Source of the DNA: Puniceicoccaceae bacterium
Lineage (GTDB): Bacteria > Verrucomicrobiota > Verrucomicrobiia > Opitutales > Coraliomargaritaceae
Direction: 5' to 3'
DNA length: 34,084 bases
Assembly (NCBI GenBank): GCA_007692545.1
Contig: REBV01000216.1
Span: forward strand, 1 to 34,084
Part shown: in pieces, positions 8,243 to 18,225 of the stretch
Layout: the number at the start of each line of letters is the position of its first letter
Position numbering within the stretch: the stretch's first letter is position 1
Notes under the pieces: generated by a model
Databases searched by the model: none
Told to the model about the DNA's origin: nothing
Seen by the model: the letters and a program-made list of their open reading frames with translations, nothing else
Position numbers and translations under genes: made by a program

Positions 8243-8305
8243 GCAGATGATGGTTGAAACAGAGGTGATGAGGCGGGAAGAATCCGGTTGAAGCGCACTC
8301 GCTTG

Positions 8306-9103
8306 TTATCGCCGGATACGTCCTTCGGTTGTTGGAGAAAGTTGGCGCTGGCTTTCGATGGATTCGATAAAAGCATCGCGTAGCAGAATGCCGGTGTCAC
8401 GCCGCTCAACCGGCTCCCAAAGTGTCGGCACGGGGCCGCCGCCGTCAGCCATCCAGTTGTTGGTGGCCAACCAGTAATAGTGATCGGAGCGCAGGGGGAC
8501 TCCCCCGACTAAGATATCGGTCGCACGATCACCGTCGATGCGCAGTTGTAGGCCACTGACGGGCTCGCCGCCTTCAATCGCCAGTTCGTTGGCAATCGCG
8601 CGGATTTGATCGCCGCTGAATTTCAGCAGGGTGATGTAGTTTTCAAAGGGCATGAGTTCGTAAATCATGCCAACGGTCACATCACCCTCCGGAATCGGCG
8701 TCCGCAGTCCACCCCGATTCAAGAGCGCAATATCGACCTCGCGCCCCAGGTAGCGGGAGGCGTGTTCGCGCGTGATATCGGCAGTGAGATTCCCCAGCGC
8801 ACTTTCCGGCTGACCCGACTCGATGACGGTGCGACTTACCGCGATGCGGCGATTCATCTCACGGTTCAGGGCCTCCGTGTATTTTAGCAGAAAAGCCTGC
8901 ATGTCGGCATCCGGCTCAACAGTGTCGTCTAGTGCCAGGTATTCAGGGCTGAAGCCGCTGCGCTCGTGTGCCAGATTATCCGCTGTGCCCGTATCGGAAA
9001 AGTGCCCGCAGCCGACCGTCAACAAGAGGCCGAAAAATAAAAGACTTCGCAGTAATCTATCTGCGAACACGCTGACATGCCGCGAAGCTGTAGGAGGCAT
9101 CAT
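8306..9103 (-). CDS. Lipoprotein with 5'-nucleotidase C-terminal domain
   Basis: The 265-residue protein has a hydrophobic signal ending in the lipobox LTVGC, which predicts lipid anchoring. Its body matches the 5_nucleotid_C domain: ALLNRGGLRTPIPEGDVTVG, ELMPFENYI and YWLATNNWMADGGGP. In the UshA family this domain binds the nucleotide base and sits C-terminal to the metallophosphatase. Here it is a separate gene placed before the phosphatase gene, so gene order is the reverse of domain order. Co-transcription is likely. It lacks catalytic metal ligands and needs its partner for hydrolysis. Confidence 0.87.
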   Translation of the reverse strand: MMPPTASRHVSVFADRLLRSLLFFGLLLTVGCGHFSDTGTADNLAHERSGFSPEYLALDDTVEPDADMQAFLLKYTEALNREMNRRIAVSRTVIESGQPESALGNLTADITREHASRYLGREVDIALLNRGGLRTPIPEGDVTVGMIYELMPFENYITLLKFSGDQIRAIANELAIEGGEPVSGLQLRIDGDRATDILVGGVPLRSDHYYWLATNNWMADGGGPVPTLWEPVERRDTGILLRDAFIESIESQRQLSPTTEGRIRR

Positions 9104-9234
9104 TCTTCAAATCTGTGAACAGAGTTGAGGCTGGTCAACCATGTTTATATGGAATGCATCAAGAGTCTGATTTAATATTGGTTTTGGGTTGAAGTGATCA
9201 CAATTGATTTAGACCCGTTGCTGGTGCGGCACAT

Positions 9235-9275
9235 TCGATGTGGCCGACCTGGAAGTATTTGGCCACTGGGTGGCG
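9235..9275 (-). pseudogene. Decayed scrap of the metH 3' end (third copy)
   Basis: The plus-strand bases GGCCGACCTGGAAGTATTTG match the intact metH end except for one base in this core. On the minus strand they read HPVAKYFQVGHI, against [12 protein letters not shown] in MetH and [12 protein letters not shown] in the second copy. Similarity fades on both sides. The scrap lies downstream of the MazF-like toxin gene, so that toxin-antitoxin pair is bracketed by two metH-end fragments. Confidence 0.7.
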
Positions 9276-9302
9276 TGAGGAGCTACTCCGGCGGGCTGGT
9301 GT

Positions 9303-9641
9303 TCATCGCGATTCAAAGCCCAGAAAACGCAGCAAGCTTTCCTCGATTTTCGTGAGCATAGCTGGACTGACTTTGCCGATGCGCTGACGGATGCGGTCGC
9401 GGCGGACGGCGGTGATTTTATCCACCATGACCTGTGAGGGCTGCTTTAAGCCATTGGCTTTATTCCCTTTCAGGGGGATGCGAAATAGGGGCGTCTGAAT
9501 TCGATACGAGGTGATCGGCAGCAGTGTGACCGACGGGTGCGCGGCGTTGAACAGGTCGGACTGGATGACGAGCGCCGGGCGTGGTTTCCCGTAGTCGCCC
9601 GCTATCACGCAGAGGACGATATCGCCGCGCTTTATTTCCAT
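9303..9641 (-). CDS. MazF/PemK-like toxin endoribonuclease
   Basis: The listed ORF begins too far upstream. Starting at the ATG at 9641 gives 112 residues (MEIKRGDIVLC) and the usual MazF length. KRGDIV, GKPRPALVIQSDLFN, VTLLPITS and the later QVMVDKITAVRRDRI fit the PemK/MazF fold, a small SH3-like barrel that cleaves mRNA. The start overlaps the end of the antitoxin gene by 10 bp. The pair lies between the metH-end copy at 9917 and the scrap at 9235, which suggests it arrived as a cassette. Confidence 0.85.
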   Translation of the reverse strand: MEIKRGDIVLCVIAGDYGKPRPALVIQSDLFNAAHPSVTLLPITSYRIQTPLFRIPLKGNKANGLKQPSQVMVDKITAVRRDRIRQRIGKVSPAMLTKIEESLLRFLGFESR

Positions 9642-9871
9642 TGGTCCAGATCGGCATCCGCCGCCCAGTCTTCGGCATCCTGTTGTGCGGCGATTTCGGA
9701 CTGACGGCACGCTTCGGCTGCCAGATCGTATTGTGCGTCGTGCTCCAGATAGTTCTCGAGTGCCCGGCTGATAATCCAATTCTTGCCCCGCTTTTCTTGT
9801 CGCGCTTTTCGTTCAAGCGCCTGGCGAAGCTTCGGGCTCAATCGGATGCTGGTGGTTATCGATGCACTCAT
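9632..9871 (-). CDS. Ribbon-helix-helix antitoxin of the MazF-like toxin
   Basis: The protein has 79 residues. TTSIRLSPKLRQALERKA, then NWIISRALENYLEHD form a ribbon-helix-helix DNA-binding domain. An acidic C-terminal tail (AAQQDAEDWAADADLDQW) of the sort that blocks the toxin follows. It precedes and overlaps the toxin gene. The inverted repeat TGCAATA-N5-TATTGCA 16 bp upstream of the start is a good candidate for its own operator. Confidence 0.85.
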   Translation of the reverse strand: MSASITTSIRLSPKLRQALERKARQEKRGKNWIISRALENYLEHDAQYDLAAEACRQSEIAAQQDAEDWAADADLDQWK

Positions 9872-9886
9872 GCGTATAAACTGTCC

Positions 9887-9905
9887 TGCAATAGTATGTA
9901 TTGCA
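9887..9905. promoter_or_regulatory. Inverted-repeat operator candidate of the RHH/MazF pair
   Basis: TGCAATA-GTATG-TATTGCA is a perfect 7-bp-arm palindrome. It lies between the antitoxin start (9871) and the end of the metH copy (9915). Ribbon-helix-helix antitoxins bind such sites to repress their operon. Function is inferred from position and symmetry. Confidence 0.5.
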
Positions 9906-9914
9906 AGTAGAATA

Positions 9915-10109
9915 TCAATACCCCCGGATCGGCGCGAGCCATTTCTCGCAGACTTCCAGGCTGAGGCCCTTGCGGGTGGCGTAGTCCTGCATCTGGTCTT
10001 GGTCGATCGGGCCGACTTGGAAGTATTTGGCTTCGGGGTGGGCGAAGTAGAGGCCGCTGACGGCGCTGCCGGGGGCCATGGCGAAGCTGCTGGTCAGGGT
10101 GCGGTTCAC
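9915..10109 (-). pseudogene. Duplicated metH 3' end (second copy)
   Basis: From [10 protein letters not shown] to [10 protein letters not shown] and a TGA stop, this frame repeats the last 61 codons of metH. By hand alignment, 9917-10101 and 11698-11882 differ at 14 of 185 positions with no gaps, and about four changes alter amino acids. The match ends inside the stop codon (TGA here, TAG in metH). The conserved frame and spread of substitutions suggest that this is the end of a related metH allele rather than a fresh duplication. It lacks most of the gene and is not functional as an enzyme. Confidence 0.9.
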
Positions 10110-10172
10110 GCTAAAAATTTGGGGAGTTAAATGAAATCTTTAAATAATATGGATCTATGTTCACTTTTATCT

Positions 10173-10188
10173 TGATACTATGGTATCA
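10173..10188. promoter_or_regulatory. Palindrome upstream of the methyltransferase gene
   Basis: TGATAC-TATG-GTATCA sits 18 bp before the methyltransferase start in AT-rich DNA. The methyltransferase has an N-terminal segment like a ribbon-helix-helix domain, so autoregulation at this site is plausible. No separate controller protein gene is present. Confidence 0.45.
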
Positions 10189-10206
10189 CTTTGATGAATT
10201 CCTTGG

Positions 10207-11001
10207 ATGAATAAAAAGCATCAAAAAAAAGGAATTGTTTACCGGATGTCAGAAAATCTACACAGCGATCTACGTAGTGTGGCATACCATAAAGATACTT
10301 CTATTCAGCAGGTTCTTGATCAAGCGGTCGAAGAGCATATGGGGCAGTATAACTTAAAGTTGGCGACAAAGCCGCTCAGTGAAATCGAGCAGAGCCTGCT
10401 GAATTGTTGTGAGGGGAGGAGGTTCAAAACCATTATGGCAGATCCGCCCTGGCAGTTTCAGAACAGAACCGGCAAGGTGGCACCGGAGCATAAGCGACTC
10501 AACAGGTATTCAACGATGTCACTAGATGAAATTTGCGACCTTCCTGTTGAGGAAATTGCCGATGATACCGCACATTTATACCTCTGGGTTCCAAACGCGC
10601 TTCTGCCTGATGGACTAAGAGTCATGGAGGAATGGGGCTTTCAGTATAAATCTAACATCATTTGGCACAAGATTCGTAAAGACGGAGGATCTGACGGTCG
10701 CGGGGTTGGCTTCTATTTTCGTAATGTCACTGAAGTGTTGCTGTTTGGCGTTCGTGGAAAGAACGCACGGACTCTTGCGCCGGGGCGTTCGCAGGTGAAC
10801 ATGATACAGTCCCGTAAACGCGAGCATAGTCGAAAACCTGACGAGCAGTATCGGTTGATAGAGTCCTGCTCCCCAGGGCCCTATTTCGAACTTTTCTCAA
10901 GAGGTGTTAGGAAAGATTGGACTGTCTGGGGGAATCAGGCAGACGACGCGTATACGCCAAGCTGGGCAACCTATAAAAACCACTCGCAGAGTGTTGCCTA
11001 A
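10207..11001 (+). CDS. MT-A70-family DNA adenine methyltransferase with RHH-like N-terminus
   Basis: The protein has 264 residues. The catalytic block TIMADPPWQFQNRTG carries the DPPW motif of MT-A70-type N6-adenine methyltransferases. YLWVPNALLPDG, NIIWHKIRK and RNVTEVLLFGVRG follow, as in phage and bacterial members. Residues 8-50 (GIVYRMSENLHSDLRSVAYH, then SIQQVLDQAVEEHM) resemble a ribbon-helix-helix domain, which supports the start at 10207 rather than the internal ATG at 10246. The endonuclease gene begins 27 bp downstream, so the pair is a type II restriction-modification system and this enzyme protects host sites. Lower GC than metH points to transfer. Confidence 0.88.
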   Translation: MNKKHQKKGIVYRMSENLHSDLRSVAYHKDTSIQQVLDQAVEEHMGQYNLKLATKPLSEIEQSLLNCCEGRRFKTIMADPPWQFQNRTGKVAPEHKRLNRYSTMSLDEICDLPVEEIADDTAHLYLWVPNALLPDGLRVMEEWGFQYKSNIIWHKIRKDGGSDGRGVGFYFRNVTEVLLFGVRGKNARTLAPGRSQVNMIQSRKREHSRKPDEQYRLIESCSPGPYFELFSRGVRKDWTVWGNQADDAYTPSWATYKNHSQSVA

Positions 11002-11028
11002 ATCGATAGACTCAGCCTTGCTTGCGGG

Positions 11029-11688
11029 ATGGAATTAACAGCAAGCTATGAGGGAGCTATCCCGCAAGGGATTCTAAGTAAATATCAGTTCTGTGAGGTT
11101 CGAAACGCAGCAGCTATTCTGAACGCGACGAGCCCACGGCTCTGGGAGGAAATTCTTTCAGTTTTGGATGGATTCTCTCTGAGCAAGGAAGACATTTGCG
11201 CGGCAGGAGGCAACAAGTCAGACATCGCAGCCCGGCTGGACGAAGCATTTCGTGAGCTTGGTTGGCGCGAAGGTAGGGTAGATACCTTGATTCAGTTGAA
11301 AGTAGCGACTTCTCCATACCGTAAAGTCGGTGAGGAGAAGGGAATCATAGTTGAGTCAATCGTCGAAAACAAGGGCTACAAGGTCGACAACTTCAAAGGC
11401 CGTGTTGCACTCGACGTAGAGTGGAACGCAAAGGACGGAAATTTAGATCGGGATGTGGGCGTATATCGCGCACTTTACGACGCGGCAGTGATTGATGCCG
11501 CAGTGCTTATCACTCGAACCCAGACGGACTTGAGAGATTTGGCTGTTAGATTGGATGCGGAATCAACAAAGTTTGCGACAACGACGACCACCAATCTGAA
11601 TAAGCTGCTCCCAAGGCTCACAAGAGGTGACGGTGGAGGGTGCCCCATTCTGGCCATCGCTATTAGTGCGCAAACTGTGGAAATGTAA
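11029..11688 (+). CDS. BglII-like type II restriction endonuclease
   Basis: The 219-residue protein resembles the BglII/BstYI endonuclease family, including the segment KVDNFKGRVALDVEWNAKDG, then LDRDVGVYRALYDAAVIDAA. The Asp and Glu in ALDVEWNAKDG are the likely metal-binding residues. Family members cut AGATCT or RGATCY, so a GATC-centred site is plausible but cannot be read directly. It is paired with the methyltransferase upstream. Its stop lies 7 bp from the convergent metH stop, so the cassette is tightly packed against the regenerated metH end. Confidence 0.82.
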   Translation: MELTASYEGAIPQGILSKYQFCEVRNAAAILNATSPRLWEEILSVLDGFSLSKEDICAAGGNKSDIAARLDEAFRELGWREGRVDTLIQLKVATSPYRKVGEEKGIIVESIVENKGYKVDNFKGRVALDVEWNAKDGNLDRDVGVYRALYDAAVIDAAVLITRTQTDLRDLAVRLDAESTKFATTTTTNLNKLLPRLTRGDGGGCPILAIAISAQTVEM

Positions 11689-11695
11689 TTTTTGG

Positions 11696-15406
<3,711 letters not shown>

Positions 15407-15472
15407 AAACGTATCAACATATACGGATGAATTGATATGATCAAGCCAGGAAAGTTTTTTAAAAAACGGATT

Positions 15473-15874
15473 CTATCCAGGAATCCAAACTGTAAGCTCT
15501 TCAAAATAATCACGGAGATAACCGCGATCCCGGGCGAGGAGGCGATCACTGTGGATCTGAGCATGTGCTCCAATTAGAAAATCCGGGACCATGATTTGTT
15601 TCTTGTTTGTCCTTTCCAAATATCGGGTAAAATAGCATCCGGCTAAGCGGGCACTGGTAAAGTCTCCTGGTGTAAAGCGGATGCCCCAGTCCTCGAGAAA
15701 CGCGGGCAAAGACTCCTCTCCGAGTGCAGGTAGAATCTCTGCTACAACGGTCTCGCATACAAGTAATACGCCTTCCGTCATCGCTTGCCTCAGGGCAGCT
15801 TCCGACGCTTCCGCCAGGGTCGGGTCGTCGGTCAGCACGTCGAGCAGGACGGAGCTGTCAACGGACGTGCGCAT
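15473..15874 (-). CDS. PIN-domain toxin of an AbrB/PIN pair
   Basis: The protein has 133 residues from the ATG at 15874 (the ORF track uses the GTG before it). The acidic PIN residues appear in TSVDSSVLLDVL, ETVVAEIL, VPDFLIGAHA and LARDRGYLRDYF. It is presumed to be a metal-dependent RNase. The gene overlaps the end of the AbrB-type antitoxin gene by 17 bp. It lies 66 bp upstream of metH on the same strand, so read-through into metH is possible. Confidence 0.85.
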   Translation of the reverse strand: MRTSVDSSVLLDVLTDDPTLAEASEAALRQAMTEGVLLVCETVVAEILPALGEESLPAFLEDWGIRFTPGDFTSARLAGCYFTRYLERTNKKQIMVPDFLIGAHAQIHSDRLLARDRGYLRDYFEELTVWIPG

Positions 15875-16091
15875 CACGGGTTTGTTTTAGATAGTCATCG
15901 ACGGAGAGACCGCCCGGAATTATACCACGACCCCGCCACTTGCGTATCGGATCTTCCTGCTGGAATTTACGAGCCAGCAGAATTCCGTTTTCATCGGAAA
16001 ACTGCAAAACAGAGCCCGTCCGCAGTCCGAGTTTATCCCTTAACTTTTTTGGAATAGTTACCTGCCCTTTTTCAGAAACGATGGCATTCAT
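15858..16091 (-). CDS. AbrB/SpoVT-type antitoxin
   Basis: Starting at the ATG at 16091 gives 77 residues. MNAIVSEKGQVTIPKKLRDK, then LGLRTGSVLQFSDENG is a standard swapped-hairpin AbrB DNA-binding domain. The C-terminal part (IIPGGLSVDDYLKQTRD) is the usual toxin-binding tail. The longer ORF to 16196 adds residues not seen in this family. The gene precedes and overlaps the PIN toxin gene. Confidence 0.87.
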   Translation of the reverse strand: MNAIVSEKGQVTIPKKLRDKLGLRTGSVLQFSDENGILLARKFQQEDPIRKWRGRGIIPGGLSVDDYLKQTRDAHVR

Positions 16092-16258
16092 ACTTTTAAG
16101 ATAATAATTCCTACCTCTTATGCAAGGAACAAAAGGACTTAAAATTGCACCCCGCCACAAAAACGTCACACCTGCCAGGGGAGCTTGGTTATGCATTTCC
16201 TGGTAGCGCTATTATTTGCGCTGTAAGCATTGCTCTCGGATGTATGGTTGTTACGGTT

Positions 16259-17092
16259 CTACCAGCGACGCATGGATCGGTTGAGTCGGGCATAGTTGCC
16301 CCAGAATCGAATGACAGCGACATGGAGCGGGCAATCTTCGCGCACCAGCACGGACTGTCCGATTGCGAGCCCTTCGTCCCGGCGCCGACAAAGTTCATGA
16401 ATGGCATCTTTACGGGTGGGGTATCCGCGCCGATCCAGCCGCGAAATAGGGATGCTGTTTTCTTTCGCGAAGCGTGACCAGTTGTTTTTAAAGCGGCTGC
16501 TGATGAAATGCTGGCCGTCTCTGCGTAATTCGCGGGAAAGGTCACGCCTTTCGCGACCGTAGAGCCCGATCAGTTGTTTCGCACGCTCAAGAAATCTATC
16601 GTAGTCGTCTTGATAGCGGGTCGCTTTACAAAACCTGTTGGCGTCGATACCAGCTGCCTTGAGTCCTGCGCTAAAAGAGCCATAGGCTTGGAATGTGCGC
16701 TGGTGTAGGGTTGAGTGCCCGTTCTCGATTAAAGCAATCTGGGTGACATCGCCCGTCTCCTTGAAAATCCGTCGTAATTCGCTTTTGATGAAGGTCTTCG
16801 TGTATTTGCCGTTCTCGCAGTGCCGCCGGATATTAGCTGGTTCAAGGCCTATCCGGCGGAGCACTTCGTCCCAGTTTCCGAAAAAATTCATGGCGTTTCG
16901 GATCAAGGTGGGTTCATGGATGAGAATCTCACGCTGGTTTAAAGGATGCCCATGCAGGTGGATGGCCATGGCGCGATCCAGGATATACTCAGCGGTGGCA
17001 AAGGGTTCCCAATGTGGGAGGATTAGCTTTTGTTGCATCGTGAGCAGTGTATCTTTTTGTGAAACTATTGGGGGGAGCTTGCGTTTCGCCAT
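16259..17092 (-). CDS. Protein with four homing-endonuclease-associated-like repeats, jetD-linked
   Basis: The protein has 277 residues from the ATG at 17092, which overlaps jetD by 28 bp. The next ATG at 17038 would leave a 26-bp gap. The long ORF start at 17386 is spurious. Four modules of about 50-60 residues can be aligned by eye, each ending in an aromatic block: FFGNWDEVLRRIGLEP, AYGSFSAGLKAAGIDA, RFKNNWSRFAKENSIP and RFWGNYARLNRSMRRW. The pattern resembles the HNH/homing-endonuclease-associated repeat, a small helical DNA-binding unit. No HNH, GIY-YIG or PD-(D/E)XK nuclease motif is visible. The high Arg/Lys content fits DNA binding. Its position suggests an accessory or regulatory role with Wadjet. 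Confidence 0.6.
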   Translation of the reverse strand: MAKRKLPPIVSQKDTLLTMQQKLILPHWEPFATAEYILDRAMAIHLHGHPLNQREILIHEPTLIRNAMNFFGNWDEVLRRIGLEPANIRRHCENGKYTKTFIKSELRRIFKETGDVTQIALIENGHSTLHQRTFQAYGSFSAGLKAAGIDANRFCKATRYQDDYDRFLERAKQLIGLYGRERRDLSRELRRDGQHFISSRFKNNWSRFAKENSIPISRLDRRGYPTRKDAIHELCRRRDEGLAIGQSVLVREDCPLHVAVIRFWGNYARLNRSMRRW

Positions 17093-18225
17093 TTGCTGAC
17101 GGCGTCGCGAACGACAGCTTCCGGTAGGAATTCTTGTTCCAGTCTGCCTTTTTTGGCGCGAACTAGCGTTTGGAAGAGTGTATGTTCCTCTGTCGTGAGG
17201 CCTTTTCTTGGGAGGGGTGCAGGTTCGGGCTCGATGACGGCTTTGTTGTTTGCTGCACTGGCAAATGTTTTTGAGTCCATCAGTAATACGGTAAGCTTGG
17301 GGCTGTGTTGTCGTGCTTGTGCGAGCAGGCGCAGTCCCCAAGTGTCGAGGTCTCCCCAGTAGGCGATGCGCTTTTTGGCTATGCATCCTGCGCTGAGCCA
17401 GTTAAGGTTGTTGCCGGAGCCAAGCACGGCAAGGGTCTCCTTACTGTTCGGTAGGAGGTGGAGTGCTCGTTCGTTTTCGACGATAATGAGATGGCTGCCG
17501 GGGAGCGTCTGGAGTTGAGCTAGTTCATCGGCGCGGACGCGCTGTTGCTTAAAGGGGAGTAGTCGGCCGTCGAGATCGGCGACTAAGAGCCAGTGGGCTT
17601 TATCAGCTGCGGCATCGAGAAAGACTTCCAGTCCTTGCTCCGAGGCTGCGCCGTTGTGGCGTAAGTCGAGCAAGCGTATGATGAGAGCACGGTGCCGCTC
17701 ATAGAATTTCGTATCCACGCCAGCATAAGGCAAGGCCCGTAGTGGTCGCCCTTGAGCACAGGCGGGCTCCAGTGCGTCAGCGAGCTGCGAGGCACGGATA
17801 ATTTCCTTTGTCGGATGCCCACGCCAGAGATTGCATTGACGTATCCAGAGAATGTGGTCGCTGGGAGGTGTGTGGCGGCAGAGTTCGGAGAGCGTGGTGT
17901 ATTCGGCTGTAATGATTTTGTCACTACAAGCGGCTACCCATTCAGATGGGCGGTCGAGGCACCATGCCACCGGTGAGTCGATGGCGCTGCCAGCTGCTCG
18001 GAAGGGGATTGGTTTCCATTCGACTCTGCCCACGTTAACGGCTTTCCACGATTCGATGTGCGCACGCAGCTTTTCGATGTCCTCTGAGATCAAGCTGGCG
18101 GGCGGTCGACCGATGGGGAATCGCAGGGGCCACTCCTTGCTATTCACGCTCAAGCGGGCTTCACGTTTGTCGGCTTGTTGCCATTGTCGGCGCAAGCGTT
18201 CGGCGATCTCTTCGGGCGTTTTCAT
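17065..18225 (-). CDS. jetD: Wadjet subunit JetD (DUF3322/DUF2220, Toprim nuclease)
   Basis: The protein has 386 residues from the ATG at 18225, which shares ATGA with the jetC stop. The track start 39 bp further upstream lies inside jetC. The C-terminal half has LIIVENERALHLLPNSKETL and RIAYWGDLDTWGLRLLAQ, the Glu and DxD of the Toprim-like DUF2220 domain. JetD cleaves small circular DNA once the SMC motor has extruded it. The N-terminal DUF3322 part includes EEIAERLRRQW. It is the fourth gene of a complete jetABCD set. Confidence 0.93.
   Translation of the reverse strand: MKTPEEIAERLRRQWQQADKREARLSVNSKEWPLRFPIGRPPASLISEDIEKLRAHIESWKAVNVGRVEWKPIPFRAAGSAIDSPVAWCLDRPSEWVAACSDKIITAEYTTLSELCRHTPPSDHILWIRQCNLWRGHPTKEIIRASQLADALEPACAQGRPLRALPYAGVDTKFYERHRALIIRLLDLRHNGAASEQGLEVFLDAAADKAHWLLVADLDGRLLPFKQQRVRADELAQLQTLPGSHLIIVENERALHLLPNSKETLAVLGSGNNLNWLSAGCIAKKRIAYWGDLDTWGLRLLAQARQHSPKLTVLLMDSKTFASAANNKAVIEPEPAPLPRKGLTTEEHTLFQTLVRAKKGRLEQEFLPEAVVRDAVSKWRNASSPQ

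Noticed and set aside
15407-15472. Cobalamin or SAM riboswitch before metH
   Set aside because: The gap is only 66 bp and lacks the conserved riboswitch boxes; TATCAA...TTGATA symmetry is present but too widely spaced to call an operator.
17093-17386. N-terminal 98 codons of the 375-codon ORF at 16259-17386
   Set aside because: This part lies inside jetD in another frame and is Arg/Thr/Pro-rich noise; the real start is near 17092.
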